NCBI GenBank assembly: GCA_946406115.1
Contig: OX291543.1
Span: forward strand, 26,562,815-26,626,814
Origin: Apoda limacodes
Taxonomy: Eukaryota; Arthropoda; Insecta; Lepidoptera; Limacodidae
Length of the DNA: 64,000 bases
Direction: 5' to 3'
Numbering within the stretch: the stretch's first letter is position 1; the number at the start of each line of letters is the position of its first letter. Under the pieces are notes generated by a model that saw only the letters and a list, made by a program, of their open reading frames with translations, ran no database searches and had not been told where the DNA came from. Positions 55,295-64,000 of this stretch are shown in pieces. The translations under genes were made by a program, and so were the position numbers.

Positions 55295-55936
55295 CATTCC
55301 CTCTTCATCTCCAAGAGCATTGGGATCCATGGCGTTAACATTTCCAGCGATGTTCAGTACCGAGATCATTTGCAAGATAAAGCTGGCGTCCAAAAAACTT
55401 GATGTACTCTACAGAGCGAAGCAGTACTTCACGTCTTCGGGGCAAAGGTTGCTGCTTAAAAAGTCGCAAGTTCGGCCCCATATGGTGTACTACTGCCATG
55501 TCAACGATCCCAAACTCTCTTGCGGTATCGAACCCTTAAGTCTGAAGAGAGACTTTGCCTCCCTGTGTGTGTTCTACCGCTTGTACAATGGTATGTGTTC
55601 TGAGTAATTTTTCGAAAAGATGCCCACGGCTACTTTCTACCAACGCAGCGCCATCGGCAGGAAATTCAATTAAGAACACTTTAGATACTAAATGGTCGCG
55701 CACAGTGTGGTTTCAAAGAAACTTCCTCCCGCGAACGCTAGAGTTGTTTAAAGAGCTCCCTTCCAAGGTTTTCTCTAAGGAGTTTTCTCTATGGGGTTTT
55801 TCAAGAAAGAAGTTGTTAGATTTTTGAAGGGTCGGCAACGCGCGAGTAATACCCCTGGTGCTGCAAGCGTCCATAGGCTACGGTTACCGCTTACCATCAG
55901 GCGGACCTTACCACCACCTTAGTTTTATTAAAAAAA
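55295..55936 (+). pseudogene. CR1/Jockey-group LINE, RT C-terminus and 3' UTR
   Basis: Coding remains: KLASKKLDVLYRAKQYFTSS, QRLLLKKSQVRPHMVYY, then DPKLSCGIEPLSLKRDFASL and CVFYRLYNG in one frame; after a shift near 55600, WFQRNFLPRTLELFKELPSK; after a further shift, GFFKKEVVRFLKGRQRASN. About 25 residues expected between HMVYYCHV and DPKLSC are missing, an internal deletion. The 3' UTR has TGCAAGCGTCCATAGGCTAC and GCTTACCATCAGGCGGACC and ends CCACCTTAGTTTTATT then A-rich. Longest of the five copies of this family in the window. Confidence 0.75.
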
Positions 55937-56249
55937 ATCAGGGTCGTCTTTATCGTTGTTGAATATTGTTTTTCCCACGCTGTACGAACTACCGATGTAA
56001 ACACAAAAGATTTTGGTTAACAATCTGAATTCAGAAGTGTCCGTTTCACGGATATTTATAGACTCAACTGACTGAATTTAGAGACTGAAGATATATAAAG
56101 ACTGAAAGCAATTTTTTATAACTGTTTCTTCTTGGGATATTATTGTATGAGCACATAACAATGTAATTTTCAAAAAGGTTTACGAAATAGTTCTGAAAGT
56201 GCAAAATAGGATAAAAAAACTGACAATTTTATTCATAGCTTAGAGGTAC

Positions 56250-56337
56250 AATGGAACAAACTTTCTGATCCGGTGGTGAAAACCGAAAACTCCAACCGCT
56301 ATTTTAAAATATTATAAATTTACACGACTCTAGCGAG
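56250..56337. mobile_element. MITE family A, one-ended copy
   Basis: GGAACAAACTTTCTGATCCG GTGGTG, CCGAAAACTCCAACCGC and ACACGACTCTAGCGA align with one end and the middle of 57246-57367 (inverted). The second end is missing. Confidence 0.5.
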
Positions 56338-56513
56338 CATACACTACGCAGCAGTAGATTTGGAGTAAATAAAACATATTATGCATTGTTTAAAAAAACT
56401 GTTTGCTCTTAAATAAACGTAGGCATCAAGTAACAAATACATATTCACTTCTGTCACTGCTCTATGAATGAAAACGACCGCGGCTACACTAATGCAGTTG
56501 TTAAATACGTATT

Positions 56514-56560
56514 TTGACAATTCAAAAGTGCTTTTTAAAAGCTTACTTGGTTAAAAATAT
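56514..56560 (+). mobile_element. LINE tail fragment
   Basis: TTTTGACAATTCAAAAGTGC, then TTTTTAAAAGCTTACTTGG, matches the first part of the tail family at 5678-5848; the repeat end is lost. Confidence 0.4.
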
Positions 56561-56759
56561 TTTAGAAAGATAGCTCCCACAAACGAGTATAATCCTATTG
56601 TAAATTCAAAAATTTATAGGTATGTTAGTAAGTTTGTTACCTATTTGGCTGAAATTTGGAATTGAAAGTTTGAATTATGTATTTAAATACCTCGAATTAA
56701 CGAAGTGTATCTAGGGATAATTATACCTGAACTCCCACATCAAATATCCTTAGTGTAAT

Positions 56760-57150
56760 CAAAAAAACCGTCAAATGCGAGTCGAGCTCGCCACGAAGGG
56801 TTCCATACCATTATGTATAAAAACGGCATAAAAATCACTGTTGTACGGGTGCCTCCCTTAGATGTTTGTTTTATTTTAATTTAATTATTTATTTTTGAAG
56901 TGCCGTTATCAATATCTAGCAAAAACGTGCAAAAAAAATTAAGTTTGTTGTATGGGACCCCCTCAAATATTTTTTTCCTGTTTTTTAGTATTTGTTGTTA
57001 TAGCGGCAACAGAAATACATCTTCTGTAAAAATTTCAACTGTTTAACTATCACGGTTTATGAGATACAGCCTGGTGACAGACGGACGGACAGCGAAGTCT
57101 TAGTAATAGGGTTCCGCTAATTATCCTTTGGGTACGGAATTCTACGCCGA
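56760..57150 (+). mobile_element. family P (GGTTCCGTA-type) element, long copy
   Basis: Head AAACCGTCAAATGCGAGTCG, GAAGGGTTCCATACC, then AAGTTTGTTGTATGGGACCC, TTGTTATAGCGGCAACAGAA, CACGGTTTATGAGATACAGC, TGGTGACAGACGGACGG and TTTGGGTACGGAATTC. GGGTTCCATACC near the head and GGTACGGAAT at the end are inverted relatives. Non-coding, common in Lepidoptera. Closely resembles 60470-60962. Confidence 0.65.
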
Positions 57151-57245
57151 TAACCAACCTAGATGTTATCAAAAAGTTTGACCATAATTATTTAAAACTT
57201 TGTTATATAGCCACATAAATATGTTATCAAAGCAATAACAGTAAT

Positions 57246-57367
57246 TTTTTCTGACCTTCTGACCTTGAGGTTTTGGTCGCTAGTGTTGTTATAAGTTCAC
57301 ACCATGTCAATATGGCAACTGTAGTTTTGGTTTTTGACCACTGGGTCAGAAAAGTTTGTTGCACTAT
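57246..57367. mobile_element. MITE family A, second two-ended copy
   Basis: Right end GGGTCAGAAAAGTTTGTTGC is well kept; the left end TTTTTTCTGACC is decayed with a small TTCTGACC duplication. Middle blocks CTGTAGTTTTGG and ATATGGC are the inverse of those in 1770-1888. Confidence 0.6.
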
Positions 57368-57369
57368 AC

Positions 57370-57880
57370 TAGTCTACAAACATAAAGTACCTACTTACTT
57401 GCCTACATATAGCTACTTCACACTACAGAAAACCATTTTGTTTTATTACGCTCCTGCAAAGGGTGATCAGAATCAATACCCGACGTGACCTTCAGTCACT
57501 ATTTCGTCAACAGAATTCGTTTATTATTTCTCCTAACACGTACACAGTAACGGTAAGTGACCAAAGGTTACTCAATGGACCATCTCTCTGCAGGAGAAAT
57601 TCAGGGTTGACCTCACAAATGGTCAGTGTTATGACTATTGAGATTCAAGGTCTCACAGCGACCAGCATTTGTATTTATTAAGTGTTAGATGCAGAAACGT
57701 AAAACTGAAATAAAGCAAGTAATATTAAACGTCTGAATAAAAAATGGGTATGCGTATTTTAAATACCTTGTTTGCATGTAAATTGACGATCATACCGTTC
57801 TGAAGAAATTAAAAAAAAATTGTAGGTACGAATACCAGTAAAGCTTAGCAGCTTTTTTAAACGTAGGTGTTATCCGAAAT
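57370..57880. other. unassigned DNA
   Basis: Overlapping small frames at 57463-57681 carry no recognisable domain. Confidence 0.35.
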
Positions 57881-57884
57881 TCAT

Positions 57885-58378
57885 TGACATCATCTAAGCT
57901 GCAAGACGTCCACTGCTGAATGTATGTCTCTATTATAGCCAGTCCTGAGCCTCTGATCCCATCCGCTTTCGTCTTTTCACCAGGTCTTCTGTCTACCTGG
58001 CAGGCAACCTAACGCTGCTCCGTGATCACCACTTCAGAACATTTCGTTCCCATCGGTTATCTGTTCAACGTGGCCTGCCCATTGTCACTTTAGTTTGATA
58101 GCTGTTTAAGGTATGTAAGAATCTTTGGTTTTTGTCTTGGTTTCGTTTAAATTTAATAAATATATTCCCGCGCTTCTACTCCATACCTCTGGCGTGATAC
58201 CATTGAAGATTGCAGAGACAAAATTGAAGAGCCTCTGAAGGACTTTCAGTATCGTTTTTCTCCTCTTTTTTAAAAGCTTTGACGTAATTCTGTCATCACC
58301 TACCGCTTTAAGCGTTCTTAAGCTTTCCATTCTAATCTCATACAGACTGACGTCCGTGATATATATGGTATCCAAAAT
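57885..58378 (-). pseudogene. RTE-type LINE, internally deleted: RT start joined to C-terminus
   Basis: On the minus strand 58375-58140 encodes DVSLYEIRMESLRTLKAVGD, then DRITSKLLKKRRKTILKVLQ, RLFNFVSAIFNGITPEVWSR, the fingers region of RTE-type reverse transcriptases (...GDDGI..ELLK...L..LFN......P..W). At about 58090-58110 it jumps to QWAGHVEQITDG and, further on, IQQWTSC, the last ~70 residues of the same type of ORF. The palm with its catalytic Asp pair is missing. Several stops. It has no function of its own. Confidence 0.7.
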
Positions 58379-58399
58379 ACGATTTAAATGTGTTCAATT

Positions 58400-59275
58400 T
58401 AAAATGTTTATAAGCCCAAAGGTATATAGTCTTTAGGTTGAAAATAAAGATCAACATGTATCACCATTTTTGGAAAATCATCCCCTAGAAGTTTAAATAG
58501 GGAATGAAATTCTGTTTAAAAATTCCAATATTTCTGTAGGTAAAAAATATAAACAGTAAAAAGTTTTTTTTTTCAAAATAATATTCCAGAAGCGATTGTG
58601 AATTGATATTAATTTACATGTTTACTTCTAGTGATAACACAAATTTACATGACAATTTAGCTAGATTTTATTACGAAGATCACTATCTGACCCCGACGCG
58701 ACGCCGTACTCCCCTGACGTGACCACACGGGGTGACCAGGGGTGTCCAATCATAACTCCATTCAAATTATGACTTGCGTACTACTGCTAAGTGAGTACTA
58801 ACTTATCTGTTATCTACGAAATTCCCTGCAGTAACTATTCAATGATAAACCTTTGGAATTAAACAAATAATAGCGAGTGCAGGGCCGTAGCTAAGGGGGG
58901 CAATGCCCTTCCTCGAAATACTAATGCCCTACCTTAAAAGTAACATAAACTTAGATATAATATATATTTAAATTGTTTTCCTGTACTCTAAATTAATACC
59001 ATTTTGCTCTTGTTATCCCGCGATCCCACCCAATTATCTTCTACCTTAATTACTCACGCTCCAATGCAGGTAAAATAATGAAAGATAGAAAAATTACTAG
59101 CGCCGTACCCGTGCATGAAACCACCGCTGTCCTACTTTAGATTCGACTCAAGCTATAGCCCTGAGCGAGTGACTCAATTTTAGGTGCGTTTCTGCTTATT
59201 TTTAGGTTTCCCTTCCTCTAATAAAAAAAAACAATGGCATTCTTATAAGTAACATATACAATAACAACATTATAA
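58400..59275. other. unassigned DNA
   Basis: GCAGGGCCGTAGCTAAGGGG at 58879 resembles an hAT-like terminus, but no opposite end was found. ACTAGCGCCGTACCCGTG at 59096 could be another decayed Helitron end. No gene. Confidence 0.3.
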
Positions 59276-59279
59276 GACA

Positions 59280-59405
59280 ATTCGTAGTCGATCCGTCTGT
59301 CTGTCAAGACCCTTTTTCTTAGAAATAAGAAAAAGTACTAAGATCTATGGTCTCTTTGGAGTTCGAAAAAATTTCAGGCTTCTTATTACATGTTTTTAAT
59401 TCGTA
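59280..59405 (-). repeat. family Q repeat fragment
   Basis: On the minus strand AGAGACCATAGATCTTAGTA, AAGAAAAAGGGTCTTGACAG and ACAGACGGATCG parallel the GGGACCGTAGACCTTAG...GGGTCTTGACAGACAGACGG of 40566-40950. Confidence 0.5.
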
Positions 59406-59409
59406 CAAA

Positions 59410-60180
59410 AAAAATGGCCACTTGTACCATGAATGAAAATTTAAACAAACTAGTTTAATGTTTCTTGCACAAAATTAATTTTTTATTAAGTACGAATCTT
59501 CAAATAGAGATGAAACATGGAATGGTGTATCTTAGGCCTGTAAGTTTTACCACTATAAAATTAATTTAGAACAATAGACTTATAAGGAGCTCACAAATGG
59601 TATCGGATGCATGAAACATGCAGTGAGTCAGAGATAAGGCTATCTTGCTGAGATCACCGTCTCTTACGTGATCGTACCAAGAATTTTATTCTAATGTACT
59701 ACAATTATTCACGTAGATGCTTTTAAGTTACACAGGAAAATTAGTTTGTTGACATTTAAACTTAAATATGAACGTGTTTACATTGTATACTTATTTTCAG
59801 GCTATAAGCAACGAAAAGAATAGAGATATCCTTATGAATTTTTAATATTAATGACCTAAGTTGGTTAAATTGCACATGAGGCTGAGTTTTAGGCCGAGCT
59901 TATAGGCGAGGATGTAACTGAGCCAATTTGATACGACATTTTTCAACACACTTGCGCATAAAAATAAATAAAACAACTCAACACTTTTTGTTTACATGAA
60001 TATTTGTGAAAAATGGCGCGCGGATTCTTTCATCGTGAGACGCGCTCCTGGAATTAAACTTACACGTACGTAAACGCACTAATTCGCAGCGAAGCTGAAA
60101 ACAGCCTATATTTTGCTGGGTATAAAAAGATTTGCCATGTTAAATTAAAAAGCACTCATGTTTAATAAGCAGCTTTGTGA
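59410..60180. other. unassigned DNA
   Basis: Acceptor-like TTATTTTCAG at about 59800 is followed by AISNEKNRDILMNF and a stop, too short to call. No repeat match. Confidence 0.3.
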
Positions 60181-60183
60181 CCC

Positions 60184-60384
60184 TTTATAGTGGTGCAATA
60201 AGAGTAACTTTATAGTGGTGCAGTAAGAGTAACTTTATAGTGGTGCAATAAGAGTAACTTTATAGTGGTGCAATAAGAGTAACTTTATAGTGGTGCAATA
60301 AGAGTAACTTTATAGTGGTTCAATAAGAGTAACTTTATAGTGGTGCAATAAGAGTAACTTTATAGTGGTGCAATAAGAGTAACT
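60184..60384 (+). repeat. tandem array, eight 25-bp units
   Basis: Unit TTTATAGTGGTGCAATAAGA plus GTAAC, repeated eight times head to tail with a strict 25-bp period. Only two point variants: CAGTAAG in unit 2 and GGTTCAA in unit 6. A young minisatellite; 25 is not a multiple of three and the units are not protein-coding. Confidence 0.9.
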
Positions 60385-60469
60385 TTTCGTCCAATTGTTT
60401 TAAATAGTTTCATATCACTTTAATTGCAGGAAATCTGTTATTACTTTTGACAGTATTTTTTTTGTAATG

Positions 60470-60962
60470 AAAAAACCGACCAAGTGCGAGTCGAACTCAC
60501 GCCCGAAGGGTTCCGTAACATTATCTATAAAAATCGGCCAAGTGCGAGTCGGACTCGCGCACGAGGGGTTCCGTACCATTATCTATAAAAACGGCAAAAA
60601 AATCAAGTTTGTTGTATGGGAGCTCTTAATTTTATTATTTATTTTTAAAGTGACTATATAACTTAATATTCTGTGAATATTTTAAGCGTCTATCTATCCT
60701 TTTGCCGTTATGAATATCGAGCAAAATCGAGCAACAAAGTCACGTTTATTGTATGGGAGCCCTCTTAAATATTAATTTTATTGTATATTTTAGTATTTGT
60801 TGTTATAGCGGCAACAGAAATACATCTTTTGTGAAAATATCAATTGTCTAACTACCACGGTTCATGAGATATAGCCTGGTGACAGACGGACGGACGGACG
60901 GAGAGCAGAGTCTTAGTAATAGGGTTCCGCTAATTACCCTTTGGGTACGGAACCCTAAAAAG
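60470..60962 (+). mobile_element. family P element, long copy with duplicated head
   Basis: The head unit (CCGACCAAGTGCGAGTCGAA ... GGTTCCGTAACATTATCTAT) occurs twice in a row, about 60472-60530 and 60531-60592, then the usual body: TCAAGTTTGTTGTATGGGAG, TTATAGCGGCAACAGAAATA, CATGAGATATAGCCTGGTGA, four CGGA units, and the end TTTGGGTACGGAACCC. Non-coding; the small frame from 60467 is not a gene. Confidence 0.7.
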
Positions 60963-61231
60963 CACCCACAAGCAAAACATCTACATAATATTCCACTTTT
61001 TGAGAATTTGTAGATATTTAAAATTAATTAATTATGTTTTTTATTCATTTGGTAAAGAAAAAAACACCAATGCGTAATCGTCAATTTTATGACCAACCAA
61101 GAAGTCAGGTAGTACATTATTAAATCTGCAGCAAATAACAACCCACCCTGCAATAAGAAATGCAAACAGATATATCCATGACGCATTCTAGACATGTTTT
61201 CCCTACAATAACATGATATATTAATAATTAG

Positions 61232-61292
61232 TACCTGGTGACCGAGCTTTGCTCGTTTCTTTTTTTAACAACGCCATCTATATATATACAAG
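61232..61292 (+). mobile_element. family T repeat, internally deleted copy
   Basis: ACCTGGTGACCGAGCTTTGC, TTTTAACAACGCCATCTA and then directly TATATATACAAGCAAG: the start and end of the 12505-12830 element without its middle. Confidence 0.55.
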
Positions 61293-61294
61293 CA

Positions 61295-63750
61295 AGAAAC
61301 ATTACACATGCGAACATTTCTATGTGCAACGTAGACCTCGCAGCATATTAGACATTCCCTCAACTGTACAACTCCGAGACCGTTCAGTCGTTACCTCAAA
61401 GGGGAAGCCCTACTAGCCCCGACCTCATTTCCTTCATTCTACACTATAATTATACCCAGTTTTCCTTCGTTTACTCGAAGTTCGAGTTAGAGTCTCGAAC
61501 ACGTACTTATTAATTTTTTATTATATTAGTGTCTACTGCATGTTATGTTACAAATACATTGATGATTGAAACTATTCTTATTTTGATATGTATTTAGTTA
61601 CAATATTTTTTGTTATATTAAACATAGATATTAAGTGATATTTAAAATTTAGTTAGGTATACCTATTTATAACATATGTATTACAGTAAGTGCAAGCAAG
61701 TTGTGTCAGTAAGTTTGATAATAGTTTGTAATGAAGATGATAATAGTATTAGAATGTGATTTTACAGTGCAGATGCTACAAAAATTTTGATAAATGAAAA
61801 AAAAAAAAATTTTTGTTCAAACATTTTAGTCAGTTTAATGCACAGAATGTTAAGTTTTATTTGTTGTTTAATCTAATCCAACTGTAAAATGCCAAAAACT
61901 ATATTAATATTAAAATATGATCAAAATTAACTCTGTTTGTATCTGAATCTGTACAATGGTAGAATGTGTAAGAAAGGCTCAAAAAAAATGACTAGACTCA
62001 ATTTGGAATAAAGTTATAGCCTTAGAAGCACTAAACTTATTTTCTAAAAACAGAATGTACCAGAAAATACCACCTTTCCCACCACATTCATCATAGAAGA
62101 CCTACCTTATGATGGATGCAAAACTGTTTTAAATTAAAAATAGCTATTATTTTCTAACATCATAACTAATTTCTCCAAACACATGTGAAATAACTAACAC
62201 TGTATTGCCTATATCATATCCGCATATAATGCTCCAGAACACTGTACTATGCATCTCGACTTGTACTTTACTGTTGCCTGGTAGAGATTTTTCTTTATAG
62301 CAATACGGCCGCCTTGTGTATGTTTTTTTGTATGTTTTTATGTTCTTTATTAATTGCTTGGTATTCAATAAAGTGTATTCATTTACTAGATCATTTTTCC
62401 TAACGAATTAGATGTCATGATACGGTACAGATGGGACATCATCAGAATGTTCTGACTACCAGATCCACAAGGAGTAAAGAGAATAGTCACGAAGAAAGTT
62501 GCAAATAGCTTTAACAGTGTAACGCCTAGTCGTTTAGAGGACAATGGCGTTGTCTTACCAGAAATAGCTTGAACAATATTCAATAACACCGAGGTTTATT
62601 CCTCCAGGAATAGAAGTCGTAAAACTTACAGACATACCTACGGACGGATCCTCGAATCACAATAACGCTGGAGCTCAGCAGAATCCATAATCTTATTTTT
62701 GTACCGCACCACGAAGCGTGAATTTCGCAATTACAAGACCGACGACAGCTGCACGCCAATATAATCTCAATGTTTACCAATCTAAAGACTAGTATCGAAT
62801 GTTTGAGTTTTCTTAAAATAAACACCTCTTGTCTGCACACGTGCGATTGTGGACCTTATCTCGAAGGCGCAGAGTTTAGCGGCGGGAGAGGACAGGTGGT
62901 GCGTGAAAGCAGACTCTTTGCTGAAGTATGAGGGAAGGTTATACGCCGCAGATGCTGCGCTGAGATCCATTGTGTTCCCTCCTATAATTTTATCGAAGCA
63001 GATTTACGATCGATTGTTCGACGTCGGACAGTCGGAGGCGCCGTGTGTGTGCGCACGTCAGTGTGCGCCGTGCGTGCCTCCACACACGTCGTAATTTACC
63101 TGCAGATGGCGCTCGGATACCACAAACCCTCAACCTTAATCCTCTCTCTCGAGGCGCACGTCCTCGTAAATTAAGAAACGAAACGTCTCGGCCGTGTTCT
63201 TTTTCAGATTTATTTCAAAGTTACGACTGTAGCTTAAGAGTTACTTAGACTGTACTGTACTCGTTCGTATTGTTGACACAACGAAAGCTCTAAATCGGCA
63301 GATGTTTATATTAAGACCACGGGTCTGAAGCTGATAAAACACCCCTATATTACTGGCAAATTGTTTTCCGGCACGATTTAGATTGCGTTTCAATGCACAA
63401 TAACTATGGAATAGTATTTTACTTGAATTGATTGTGTGTAAAACGTAGGAAATTGGAGGAAAGCGTTAAGGTTGTTAAACGTTTTGACAGACGTTCATCA
63501 AATACAACACATTTGGTTCCGTAATTCAGCCTCATTCTATAAACACGCCAACACCGTTGTGCACTTGGGTGATGTATTTGGAAACAGGGATATTCTCAAA
63601 AACAAAACTTCTAACGATGTTTAAACGTAACAATAAATACGTTAAAGATATTAAAAGATGGAATTTTTTAAACTACTAAAAAAAGGATAATTATATATAT
63701 AAATGTGTGTACTAATTTCTGTAATATTTTACTTAATATTATAATATTAT
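61295..63750. other. unassigned DNA with a GC-richer patch
   Basis: 61295-62580 is AT-rich with no match. About 62850-63140 is GC/CpG-richer and open on both strands (e.g. 62849-63094 plus), including CGTGTGTGTGCGCACGTCAG, and might belong to an exon or regulatory region. No splice-bounded reading or protein family could be supported. Confidence 0.25.
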
Positions 63751-63753
63751 TAA

Positions 63754-63840
63754 ATAGCTTTTGTCCGCAGCTCCGCCCGTACATGACAATAAATGTACTA
63801 ATTGGTCAATTGGAATACGCTTTGTACAATACCAAAAAAA
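63754..63840 (-). mobile_element. Helitron 3'-end fragment (minus strand)
   Basis: ATAGCTTTTGTCCGCAGCTC, then CGCCCGTACATGAC, resembles the CTAG-type terminus of the other copies with CTAG altered to ATAG. Confidence 0.4.
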
Positions 63841-64000
63841 CTGCTTATTTTACCGAACTATACAAAGAACCCCTTACAAAGCACTAGTTGGAGCACGTCT
63901 GGCGAAGAGTTTAGAGAAGATATTAAACCAGCAATTATATGTTTAACGTCAGCGCCTGCAGAAAACAGTGACTTGGCTGTAGAGTCTGTGAGCTCGCAGC

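Noticed and set aside
58879..58935. hAT terminus CAGGGCCGTAGCTAAGG
   Set aside because: No matching opposite end or target duplication could be found.
59798..59850. Terminal exon after TTATTTTCAG
   Set aside because: Only 14 codons with no partner exon or conservation evidence.
60184..60384. CRISPR-like array
   Set aside because: Units are contiguous with no spacers and the genome is eukaryotic; it is a minisatellite.

Overview
This window looks like nuclear DNA of a moth or butterfly (Lepidoptera). It is AT-rich and has no operon-like packing and no long intact gene. Nearly everything recognisable is transposon debris of types I associate with lepidopteran genomes: short non-autonomous Helitrons ending in CTAG, a LOA-type LINE with RNase H, RTE, Jockey and CR1/Jockey-group LINE 3' ends, tRNA-derived and 5S-like SINEs, and many short inverted-repeat elements. 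It is best read as intergenic or long-intron sequence. Family assignments rest on reading motifs by eye and on comparing copies inside the window; no database search was possible.

Layout. 0-9 kb: a 454-bp TTAA-type inverted-repeat element, a small MITE, old repeats, and two short segments with good splice signals on the minus strand (1306-1369, 2695-2736) that could be exons. 9-18 kb: a pair-mate DNA element (9259-9573), a dead RNase H LINE (9757-10935), Helitron-like and LINE-tail fragments, three CR1/Jockey-group 3' ends, and a possible signal-peptide exon at 15863-16039. 18-33 kb: mostly unassigned AT-rich DNA, the long pair-mate (21538-22189), a reverse-transcriptase scrap (24592-24690), and two head-to-tail Helitron pairs (25105-25604 and 27634-28035). 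A well-preserved Helitron with its 3' hairpin lies at 31260-31610. 33-45 kb: a 965-bp inverted-repeat element with an internal repeated motif (33429-34393), SINEs, and an hAT-like MITE (41984-42269). 45-49 kb: a Jockey-type C-terminus and a near-perfect 74-bp-arm hairpin (49018-49176).

The main element is a LOA-type LINE on the minus strand, 49459-53997. It is bounded by a 13-bp target-site duplication and has a tetranucleotide 3' tail and a long 5' UTR. ORF1 carries a DUF4780-like region. The endonuclease part of ORF2 is gone, so the end of ORF1 runs in frame into the ORF2 linker. The RT is broken by shifts and stops, and RNase H has lost its histidine motif. It cannot be active by itself.

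54-64 kb: a CR1/Jockey-group RT C-terminus, an internally deleted RTE copy, more MITEs, an eight-unit 25-bp tandem array (60184-60384) and two long copies of a GGTTCCGTA-type element, one with a duplicated head. No tRNA, rRNA or CRISPR locus was found. The candidate host exons are low-confidence and need transcript evidence.
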